A stretch of 18,848 nt of DNA from Rodentolepis nana (lineage: Eukaryota; Platyhelminthes; Cestoda; Cyclophyllidea; Hymenolepididae): the NCBI GenBank assembly GCA_900617975.1, contig UZAE01013828.1:1-18848 (forward strand). Direction: 5' to 3'. A model generated the notes under the pieces. That model saw nothing but the letters and a program-made list of their open reading frames with translations. It ran no database searches and was not told the DNA's origin. A program made the translations under genes and the position numbers. Positions 1 through 6,540 of this stretch are shown piece after piece (positions within the stretch are counted from its first letter, which is position 1; every line of letters starts with the position of its first letter).

Positions 1-310
1 AAAATATCAAGATGAGTGAGCAGGTATATAAACACCATAATCAAACATGACAGTTGGGAGAAGGGCAAAAAATGCCCCCATTTAAAGCAATTATTGCCAT
101 ACACACTACATTTCAAAAGCCACGCGGTCTCTTATCTAGTTCGATAAAAAGTCTTCCTTAGGGGGTGGCTAATACAGTCTTGAAATATAGTCACCCAATC
201 AAATGGCCAAAGTCATTTAAATACTGCTAGTTAAAATTTTTATTCCAGAGAGACTTGCTCATGGTAAACTCTAGTGATAATGGTAGTACCAGTTTGCTGT
301 TATTAAATAG
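1..310. other. unique AT-rich sequence, no gene
   Basis: No coding region, RNA gene or repeat could be recognised here. The stretch ends in a T-rich run that becomes the tail of the first SINE-like copy. Confidence 0.5.
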
Positions 311-636
311 TTTATTTATTTATATCAAATGGCAGGCGTTTTGATAGTTATCATTAGCCCTTTAGTTGACTTCAGGCTTCACAGAGGAGGAGGAACATCA
401 AAGTGAAACAAGTCGAGAGGGAGAGGGGGGACAGAAGAGAGTTTCAAATATGTAAAAGAGATAAACACAAAGGTAAAAAAGGTGAGGTGAGTACTGTGGA
501 AGTAGTCGAATATGACATACAATGGGGTGAGGGTAGTTTGAAGTCAGAAGTCAACTGCCGATTAATAGACTTTTTTGCCGAATGAGCATACGTTGCCCAG
601 GGTGCACCACGTGGAGGTAAGTCTATCACGCACCCC
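311..636 (-). mobile_element. SINE-like repeat, near full-length copy
   Basis: Member of the window's main dispersed family, reading sense on the minus strand. On the plus strand it runs from a (TTTA)n tail through CAAATGGCAGGCG, a palindromic hairpin at 342-353 (TGATAGTTATCA), a purine-rich body, GTAGTTTGAAGT at about 534-545, and a structured 5' domain at 565-626, ending in CACCCC. The same end occurs in the copies at 2211, 6052 and 13434, so 636 is taken as the 5' terminus. The 8-bp inverted repeat ATAGACTT (565-572) / AAGTCTAT (619-626) brackets the 5' domain. No clear target-site duplication is visible. Small ORFs reading through it are not protein-like. The SINE class is inferred from length, a defined 5' end and a LINE-like tail. 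It could instead be a non-autonomous LINE derivative. Confidence 0.7.
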
Positions 637-2198
637 AGTGGGCGTATATAAAAAAATACAAAATACAATTTCCCAATTTGAATGTCAACTACTACTAAAA
701 TCTAGCGGGATGGATAAATTTCCCTTTGCAGTTTTTTTGGGAATACCTGCTTGTTTAAATGAAATCTGGGATTCTTCAACTGTAAGACACTGCTCAAATT
801 TTTATTTCATCACAAAAAATGGGGGTTGTAATTTAATCTAATTGAATGTGGTTGGAACCAACAAAAATACTGTCTCCTGCTGCCTTAGACTACGATAATC
901 ATCTGGGTATAATTTCAACTATTTTTAGTAAGACAGCTTAAAGAATATTTTTTTCCATGATAATTTAGAATGGAAGCAACAACAATTTTTGTCTGCAGAA
1001 GCAAGTGGTAAAAATGTTTTACCGAATGTTCACAAATTCAAAAGTGAAAAATTGATAAAAACAAAGAACATGGAGATATCAAGAAATCTTATATCATATG
1101 ATTTTTGAATTTCGAGTTGAATCAGTTTTTTTTTCTAATACTTGGACCGTTCACTTGGAAAAGCAATTTAAATTTCGTGATTTGCTGCCTGACTTGCAAT
1201 AAGCGCTTTCCTCAACTGTCATCAGTTCCTTTTCATGATCAATCTTGCCACCTCGATTCGCTTTGTTTTTTTCTTGTTGTGGAGAAGACAGAATGATCTC
1301 ATATGATGTTCTTTAAGAATAGAGCAGTATTAATGCTAAGTACACAGTCAGTCATGAGTTTTAGAGTGAGAAAAAAAATATTTTGCTCGGAAAATGTGTA
1401 TGGGGGGTTTCCACTCATACTCACCCCCCACCCCCTCGGGTGTGTTCCTCAAATGTAGCAAATCCACACCTTTTATAAATGGAGCCTTTTTGCTCTATTT
1501 TTATATTTGCAATCCCTTAAAATCTTTGAGTAGGATTACTATTTACTTATGGACGTTTTTACTTTTCTTTCAAAATGGCAATGCTCATATAAAGGTTTCT
1601 TCAAAAATATATTCCTTATTCAAATACAATTGTGTGATCGGGCCAATACGACGCACTGCTGCTGGAAGCTTATAAATACTTCTCTATATGACGTAGTTAT
1701 GTGTCCATAGTGCCCCCCCCCCCTAGAGGTCTCAGCTACGTTGAGATCTTGACCTGGAAGAGATTTAAAACATTGTGGTGAGAAGCCGAGTAACATCATC
1801 CGCTAGTGCCAATCGTTTAGAGTGACAAAAGAGATTTGGGTTTAGCCCGAATGTAGTAACATTGACAGAAGATTTTTCTGGACTTCTTCTCAGTGGTTTT
1901 TTAATGAGCCCTAATGAAGACTGGAGTAAAATAGCCTACAGCGCATCTCTCTACACGGCATATATATGAATTGGCCGATAGGAAACAAAAGAAGATGGAA
2001 CGATTTGATGCATGGAGGCTTTCTTAGCTTCCATGAGGTCTGTTATCTTTACACGATTTCTGGCTGATGGACAAAATTTTATGATGCCATTGGCAGGCTT
2101 AATAGGGGCATCAGTAGTAAGTGGCACAGGATATAACGCATGAACAGAAGGTAGCGAACAGGTGTTAGTAGACGTATGTGAAACAATGCTAATAGACG
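637..2198. other. unique AT-rich sequence, no gene recognised
   Basis: Short ORFs occur (575-841, 1105-1296, 1394-1675) but they have no domain pattern, have biased low-complexity composition and resemble nothing I know. A run of exactly 11 C lies at 1713-1723. Nothing else in this stretch could be supported. Confidence 0.4.
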
Positions 2199-2210
2199 TG
2201 TTAGCAATAT

Positions 2211-2532
2211 TTTATTTATATCAAATGGCAGGCATTTTGGTAGTCATCATTAGCTCTTTTGTTGACTTCAGGCTTCACAGAGGGGAAGGAACATCAAAGT
2301 GAAAAAAGTCGAGGGGGGGGGGGAACAGAAGAGTGTTTCAAAGATGTAAAAGAGACAGACACAAAGATAGAGAAAATGTGTGGTGAGTACTGTGAAAGTT
2401 GTGGAATATGACAAACAGTGGAGTGATGGTAGTTTGAAGTGAAAAGTCAACTCCCGGTTGATAGACTTTTTTACCGTATGAGTATACGTTGCCCAGGGTG
2501 CTCCACGTGGAGGTAAGTCTATCGCACACCCC
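2211..2532 (-). mobile_element. SINE-like repeat, full length, with target-site duplication
   Basis: Full-length family member, sense on the minus strand, from tail (2211) to the GGGGTG 5' end (2532). It is flanked by an imperfect 12-bp direct repeat, TGTTAGCAATAT at 2199-2210 and TGTTAGCAGTAT at 2533-2544 (11 of 12 match). That is the expected signature of target-primed reverse transcription and fixes both ends of the element. The purine tract has 11 consecutive G at 2313-2323. The tail hairpin is degenerate (TGGTAGTCATCA). From 2341 onward the sequence is repeated after the N at 2630, so part of this copy appears twice in the window. Confidence 0.75.
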
Positions 2533-2629
2533 TGTTAGCAGTATAATAGAAATCCATTTTAAGCAATTTTTTTCTCTTAAAAAAACATAGAGTCTTGCTG
2601 ATTTTTTCTCAAGCATTTTTTGAAGAATT

Positions 2630-2630
2630 N
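2630..2630. other. contig join (single N)
   Basis: A single undetermined base. Sequence on its left (2341-2629) is repeated on its right (2644-3011), identical except for 79 extra bases, so this is most simply an unmerged overlap between two contigs or haplotypes. Confidence 0.8.
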
Positions 2631-2914
2631 GAATAATGAATCGAAGATGTAAAAGAGACAGACACAAAGATAGAGAAAATGTGTGGTGAGTACTGTGAAA
2701 GTTGTGGAATATGACAAACAGTGGAGTGATGGTAGTTTGAAGTGAAAAGTCAACTCCCGGTTGATAGACTTTTTTACCGTATGAGTATACGTTGCCCAGG
2801 GTGTAGACTTTTTTGTCGCATGAGTATACGTTGCCCAGGGTGTTAGACTTTTTTGCCGTATGAGTATACGTTCCCCAGGGTGCTCCACGTGGAGGTAAGT
2901 CTATCGCACACCCC
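2631..2914 (-). mobile_element. SINE-like repeat, second version with expanded 5' domain
   Basis: From 2644 to 2803 this is identical to 2341-2500, and from 2883 it is identical to 2501 onward, including the flank beyond the element. It differs by carrying three rather than one copy of a 39-bp segment of the 5' domain. The first dozen bases after the N (2631-2643) do not match the other version and look more like the copy at 4209, so the contig end may be unreliable or this may be a different allele. It is probably the same insertion as 2211-2532, represented twice. Confidence 0.65.
2765..2882 (-). repeat. three tandem copies of a 39-bp SINE 5'-domain unit
   Basis: Units lie at 2765-2803, 2804-2842 and 2844-2882, with one extra T at 2843. 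Each begins TAGACTTTTTT, contains GTATGAGTATACG or a one-base variant, and ends CCAGGGTG. Units differ from one another at a few positions, so they are not a sequencing stutter. The other version of this insertion has one unit (2462-2500). Confidence 0.85.
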
Positions 2915-3011
2915 TGTTAGCAGTATAATAGAAATCCATTTTAAGCAATTTTTTTCTCTTAAAAAAACATAGAGTCTTGCTGATTTTTTCTCAAGCATTT
3001 TTTGAAGAATT

Positions 3012-3520
3012 ACGAAATCATCCATTTTTTGAGAAATGAAAGACTCTTTCTTTCTCCACTTTAAAATAATCCGAGATGGCAAATTCTGTGTGCTCACTAA
3101 TTATTATGACCTTATCAGCCTCGAAACGGTAACAGATAAGCAGTTTCATTGTGCTCAAGGTGATGTTTAAAATAGCTAAGGTTGATGACATATCCTAAGC
3201 GATATTAAAGTAACTTCCTATTGGAATCTCCAAATACTTCGATGTTAAAAGATGTATTAAAGAGCGTATTGGTTTACTACACGAATGAGCCTCGATTTAT
3301 CCTCATTAATTTCTATGGCTAAATATCCTGGTGCGGTCAGACTCTCGAAATGCGTCAACCAACCTCAATGCCATAGAGATAAAACAAACGTAAATAAATA
3401 AGTCCATAGCACACCTCGAGATGTATTATTAAAGAGACTCAAAATAATGAAAACCTTTTTAGCGCATATTAAAAAATTTTATTAAATTAGTGAAATTTCC
3501 TTTTATATTTTTTTTTAAAA
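3012..3520. other. unique sequence, no gene recognised
   Basis: Flank of the SINE-like insertion. No ORF with protein character and no RNA gene is evident. A short degenerate direct repeat (GATGTATTA...AAGAG at about 3252 and 3420) is all that stands out. Confidence 0.4.
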
Positions 3521-3655
3521 TATCAGGCTTTATGATATTTATCATTAGCCCTTAAACTGTGACGTACATATATAGCAGTTCATTAGCTGTCTTCTTGCTT
3601 CCCAGTAACTCCGGCTTTCAGTCGTCGTCTTTAAGGCTGGACACCGGATCAGATG
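3521..3655 (-). mobile_element. LINE 3' end fragment, severely 5'-truncated
   Basis: On the minus strand the fragment opens inside the C-terminal Cys/His knuckle (HLIRCPALK), continues with ESRSYWEARRQLMN and runs into a short 3' UTR. The UTR carries GGGCTAATGATAAATATCA (hairpin at 3533-3544) and AAGCCTGA before an A-rich tail. Residues match the longer LINE fragment at 4505-5027 closely. The rest of the element is missing upstream, as is usual for 5'-truncated insertions made by target-primed reverse transcription. It is not functional. Confidence 0.75.
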
Positions 3656-4208
3656 CAATTCTATCTTTAGTCAAAACCATTAAAAGAGTAATGATTTTCA
3701 TATTGGCTAACTTCATTATTTAGTTGAATTTGTCCCAAACTTGTAGGGCAACTGATTTAGTTTATAATGAAGATTCTATGAAGACAAACAGTAAAATTTC
3801 AAGCTTGCATTAATTTATTCTGGTATGTTTCGGTGTTGGCGCACTTTAACATGGTTTAAACGAAGTATCTTTCTTTTAGCATTTTTTCCAAATGGTAAAA
3901 ATATTGCTCGAAATGAGAGAAAAGTTGCTTATATCCTAACCTTAAATTGTGAAACCAAATGTTTTCCTTTTTTATGAAAGTTATAGTGTAAAATATGGCG
4001 ATTCTTGTGGCATTTGAATAATTACCTAATAACAATCTCGAAGATAACTTTAATCTTATTTCTATGGTCTAAGTCGTTTTTTTCTTTCATGCAATTAGCG
4101 AGTAGGACGGTCACCAAATTGCCTCATTACTAGCCTAACTTGGCGTTTTATCAACCTAATCCCATGAATCCTATTTACCAAGATCACCTTGGATAGAATC
4201 ATTTATTC
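3656..4208. other. unique AT-rich sequence, no gene recognised
   Basis: No ORF, RNA gene or repeat could be supported. It separates a LINE 3' fragment from a truncated SINE-like copy. Confidence 0.4.
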
Positions 4209-4463
4209 AGTTTTATTTCAAATGGCAGGCGTTTTGATAGTAATCCTTAGCTCTTTTGTTGACTTCGGGCTTCACAGAGAGGAGGAGGAACATCAGAGTG
4301 ACGAAAAGTCGAGGTGGAGGGGGGAGGGGACAGAATAATGATTCACAGATGAGAAAGAGTCAGACAGACTGACACGAAGGCAGAGAAAAGGTGAGGTGAG
4401 TACTGTGAAATAGTCGAACATGACACACAGTAGGGTAATGGTAGTTTGAAGTGAGAAGTCAAC
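4209..4463 (-). mobile_element. SINE-like repeat, 5'-truncated copy
   Basis: The tail and body are present on the minus strand, but homology stops at AGAAGTCAAC, so the structured 5' domain is missing. The hairpin palindrome is decayed (TGATAGTAATCC). It lies just downstream of, and in the same orientation as, a LINE fragment. GAATCATTTATT on the tail side (about 4197) and GAATCATCATT near 4489 could be a worn target-site duplication, in which case about 25 further bases belong to the insertion. Confidence 0.65.
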
Positions 4464-4504
4464 AAACACACAAAAGTTGACATCCCTCTGAATCATCATT
4501 TTTT

Positions 4505-5027
4505 ATTGATTTCAAATGGCAGGCTTTATGATATTTATCATTTGCTCTTGAACTTTGATTTCGGCCTCCCCCAAGGGCGGGGGGGGGGGTACATATATAG
4601 CAGTTAATTAATAGTAGTTCATTAGCTGTCTTCTTGCTTCCCAGTATCTTTGGCTTTCCGTCCCTGTCTTTAGGTCTGGACACCGAATCAGGTGGGTCTT
4701 TTCCATTTCCTCCTGTAGGTTACATAGGGGGCGTGTGGGGTGAGTGTATACTCCCAATCTGTAAAAGTGTTTTGCCAGGCAATCGTGTCCGGTACGTAGT
4801 CTAAACTCAGCAACGGCTTCGATTCTTGGCCAGTCGGCTATGTCGGAGAGTGCCACTGTCTACTGTTTCTCCTTTGTTCGAGCTTTAAGTTCGTTGCACC
4901 TTGAGGTCTTGAATTCTCTTCTGATTAAGGTCTTCATTGTGTGGAAAGACATCGGCCGGTCCATGCATTGCAAAATCGTTGCCCCCTTCCTAGCAAGTAC
5001 GTTAGCAAGCGCACTGGTATTAAAGCT
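4505..5027 (-). mobile_element. non-LTR retrotransposon (LINE) C-terminal fragment
   Basis: The minus strand encodes the end of a LINE ORF2: the tail of an RNase H domain (LARKGATILQCMDRPMSF), a linker, then a Cys/His knuckle (CPLC-like, here RPLCNLQEE, then HLIRCPDLK), and a C-terminal ESQRYWEARRQL. The 3' UTR includes 11 G at 4579-4589 and ends with TGATAAATATCA (hairpin, 4529-4540), AAGCCTGCCATTTG and a short A-rich tail. Homology to the other LINE copy stops near 5027, so the element is 5'-truncated. This RNase H plus knuckle layout is typical of I/Jockey-group LINEs. The exact clade cannot be fixed without the reverse transcriptase. Confidence 0.85.
4608..5027 (-). pseudogene. LINE ORF2 C-terminus: RNase H end and zinc knuckle, with in-frame stop
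   Basis: Translating the minus strand from 5027 gives one frame across the end of RNase H and the knuckle, ending at TAA (4608-4610). It is interrupted by a TAG at 4860-4862, where neighbouring codons suggest a former Trp. The catalytic end of RNase H is also worn: where the copy at 6412-6540 reads NETADTLAKKG, this one reads NTSALANVLARKG and so lacks the Ala-Asp pair. First Cys of the knuckle appears replaced by Arg (TRPLC). The copy is dead. The downstream knuckle ORF starting at 4856 is only the part after the stop, not a gene. Confidence 0.8.
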
Positions 5028-5720
5028 TTCAGTTTATAATGCTTCTTATGCTGGGTTGAGGTAATATTTTCAAGTGGGTAGTTAATCTTCAAAAATTGAA
5101 ACTCCACAAATTGTCTGGTGAATGCAAGAAAATGCTTGTCCTCGAATTCCATCGCCTAATAGGGGGATTGCTTTTTAAACGTAGATATTCGGTGATGGCA
5201 TATGAATTCGTTTTTACTTCCAAAAGCGCAAGGTTGTTATTTAATAGACAATAACTTTCTGGCATGACTTAATATGGAGAGAATATGGCTACACTGTCTA
5301 GAAACCGACAATTTGAGTGCTAGCATAAACATGTACAACCCAAGACTACAATTCATATTATAATTTCAAAGCGATTTAGGAATTAATAGGCCTATGCTCT
5401 ATTGTAAATTGATTTTCAAACAACTTTTGTGTGAGTAGATTTAATTTGATTATTGGAACTTAAAATAAGGAATTGTCTCTCAATCGGCCTGAATATTCTA
5501 TTTGCTAAGCATAATTAAAAAGGCCTTTTTTACCATGGAATAAATTATGTCTGGTATTTATATGTATGTTATCTAAAATTATAGAGAGTTAAATATGCTT
5601 ATTGTGGCTAGTTTTGTTTTGAAATTTATGCAATTGAAAACGAAGCTTGTTGACAAATCCAGCAAGTGATGGATTAGGGGAATCGAACGAGCTAATAATA
5701 AAACAAAACAGTTCGCTTTA
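5028..5720. other. unique AT-rich sequence, no gene recognised
   Basis: ORFs overlapping the left edge are shadows of the LINE fragment. A short minus-strand ORF at 5579-5764 has no recognisable features. Nothing else is supported. Confidence 0.4.
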
Positions 5721-5765
5721 TTTGAATGATGAAAGTAGTGAATTATAAATTTTCTTATGAGCAAC

Positions 5766-5806
5766 TCAGTGCGTTTGGAAAGGTTCGAGCGTTCGGAGAC
5801 TCCAGT
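5766..5806 (+). promoter_or_regulatory. possible arthropod core promoter (initiator plus downstream element)
   Basis: TCAGT at 5766-5770 matches the arthropod initiator, with A+1 at 5768. CGAGCG lies near +19 and GGAGAC at +28, partly matching the MTE and DPE downstream elements (DPE about 4 of 5). The stretch is GC-richer than its surroundings, and the ATG of the adjacent ORF is 58 bases after the proposed start. Such short motifs arise by chance, so this is tentative. Confidence 0.18.
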
Positions 5807-5825
5807 TTATGACTTGAGATAATTG

Positions 5826-6050
5826 ATGTGGTGGTTTCACAATTTGTTGACTAAGTCGGATATGTTAGTATTAATTGATGAATTCCTCACCTTAATCGGC
5901 CACTGTTTTTTATCTCTGTTAGGTTTAAAATTTAGTCACTCAAACTGTGCTGCTATTGAAACAAAAGAGGAAACTTTTGTACATGCTCAATCTCTTTTCT
6001 TATTCTTTGCAAGAAAACAAAATTTTCCCTGTAATTCAGATGATGAATAG
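5826..6050 (+). CDS. 74-residue ORF with death-domain-like pattern
   Basis: Reads from ATG at 5826 to TAG at 6048-6050. A TAA in the same frame at 5820-5822 excludes an upstream extension unless an intron intervenes. The residue pattern resembles the core of a death domain, the adaptor fold of apoptotic and immune signalling: GHCFLSLLGLKF (25-36) sits like helix 2, SHSNCAAIE (37-45) like helix 3 with its Ile-Glu, and HAQSLFLFFARKQNFP (53-68) like helix 4. The last few residues recall UNC5-type domains. The usual helix-2 Trp is replaced by Cys or Phe, and helices 5-6 are absent because the frame ends at a SINE-like insertion. It could be a truncated exon, a pseudogene or chance. There is no signal peptide or membrane segment. 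The same sequence recurs at 8986-9210. Confidence 0.25.
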   Translation: MWWFHNLLTKSDMLVLIDEFLTLIGHCFLSLLGLKFSHSNCAAIETKEETFVHAQSLFLFFARKQNFPCNSDDE

Positions 6051-6051
6051 C

Positions 6052-6244
6052 GCAACCGAGACAGACAAACACAAAGGCAGAGAAAAGGTGAGATGAGTAC
6101 TCTGGAAGTGGTGGAATATGACATACAGTGGGGTCATGGTAGTTTGAAGTCAGAAGTCAACTGTCAGTTAATAGACTTATTGTTAGGCTTATGAATATAC
6201 GTTGCTCAGGGTGCACCCGTGGAGGTAAGTCTATCATACACCCC
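6052..6244 (-). mobile_element. SINE-like repeat lacking its 3' half
   Basis: The structured 5' domain is complete (CACCCC end at 6244, GGAGGTAAGTCTAT, ATAGACTT) and so is the middle as far as GACAGACAAACACAAAGG. The purine tract, tail hairpin and GCCTGCCATTTG tail are missing. Losing the 3' end is unusual for a retroposed element, so a later deletion or recombination is likely. It begins directly after the stop codon of the death-domain-like ORF. Confidence 0.65.
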
Positions 6245-6391
6245 ATATTTAATTTAAATTAATACGCTTCGCCAAGATGTCTTTAGTGTCAAAATTCTTT
6301 GAACTCTTCCTTTTTATCATCTGCACGATATAACGCTAAGTGGTTTCAGCCGCTGTTGTATACGGTTTTCCTTTTGCATAAAATTAGAGTC

Positions 6392-6410
6392 AGAGAGAGA
6401 GAGAGAGAGA
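6392..6410. repeat. (GA)n microsatellite at contig end
   Basis: A dinucleotide run cut by the N at 6411. The second copy of the segment shows the run continuing to 9572 and then entering unique sequence. Confidence 0.9.
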
Positions 6411-6411
6411 N
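6411..6411. other. contig join (single N)
   Basis: Joins a contig ending in (GA)n to one starting inside a LINE RNase H fragment. The true continuation of the left contig is probably 9571 onward. Confidence 0.8.
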
Positions 6412-6540
6412 TTGTGTGAAAAGACATCGGCCGGTCCATGCATTGCAAAATCGTTGTCCCCTTCTTAGCAAGTGTGTCAGCAGTCTCATTGCCTTTAATA
6501 CCACTGTGACCAGGAATCCATTGTAGGACCACTGTTTTGT
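6412..6540 (-). mobile_element. LINE RNase H fragment
   Basis: The minus strand reads VVLQWIPGHSGIKGNETADT followed by LAKKGTTILQCMDRPMSFHT. This is the C-terminal part of a LINE RNase H with the conserved His-Ser-Gly and Asn-x-x-Ala-Asp motifs intact. It is about 94% similar at DNA level to 4936-5027 (estimated by eye). It is cut by the N on its 3' side and loses homology upstream near 6540, so it is both 5'-truncated and a contig edge. Belongs to the same LINE family as 3521-3655 and 4505-5027. Confidence 0.85.

Larger units (their letters stand above)
5721..6410. repeat. 690-bp segment identical to 8881-9570
   Basis: Both copies match base for base with a constant offset of 3160. The left copy ends against the N at 6411 inside a (GA)n microsatellite. 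The right copy begins immediately after the N at 8880. Exact identity with both boundaries on Ns points to an unmerged contig overlap rather than a biological duplication. The segment holds the death-domain-like ORF and a tailless SINE-like copy. Confidence 0.9.

Noticed and set aside
606..626. Resemblance of the minus-strand ACTTACCT to the 5' end of U1 snRNA, suggesting a U1-derived SINE head
   Set aside because: The match is only about eight bases and ends there. Any consensus 5' splice site read in reverse gives it.
403..668. Overlapping ORFs on both strands inside the first SINE-like copy (and equivalents at 2268-3097, 4293-4499, 11726-12088, 13436-13636)
   Set aside because: They follow the repeat consensus in several frames, share no domain and differ between copies by frame-breaking changes. 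They are shadows of a non-coding repeat.
2765..2882. CRISPR-like array from the 39-bp repeats
   Set aside because: The units are directly adjacent without spacers and are part of a retroelement in a eukaryotic context.
4840..5152. Plus-strand ORF at 4840-5064 and minus-strand ORF at 4934-5152
   Set aside because: Both are other-frame readings over or beside the LINE ORF2 remnant. The coding frame is the minus-strand frame ending at 4608.
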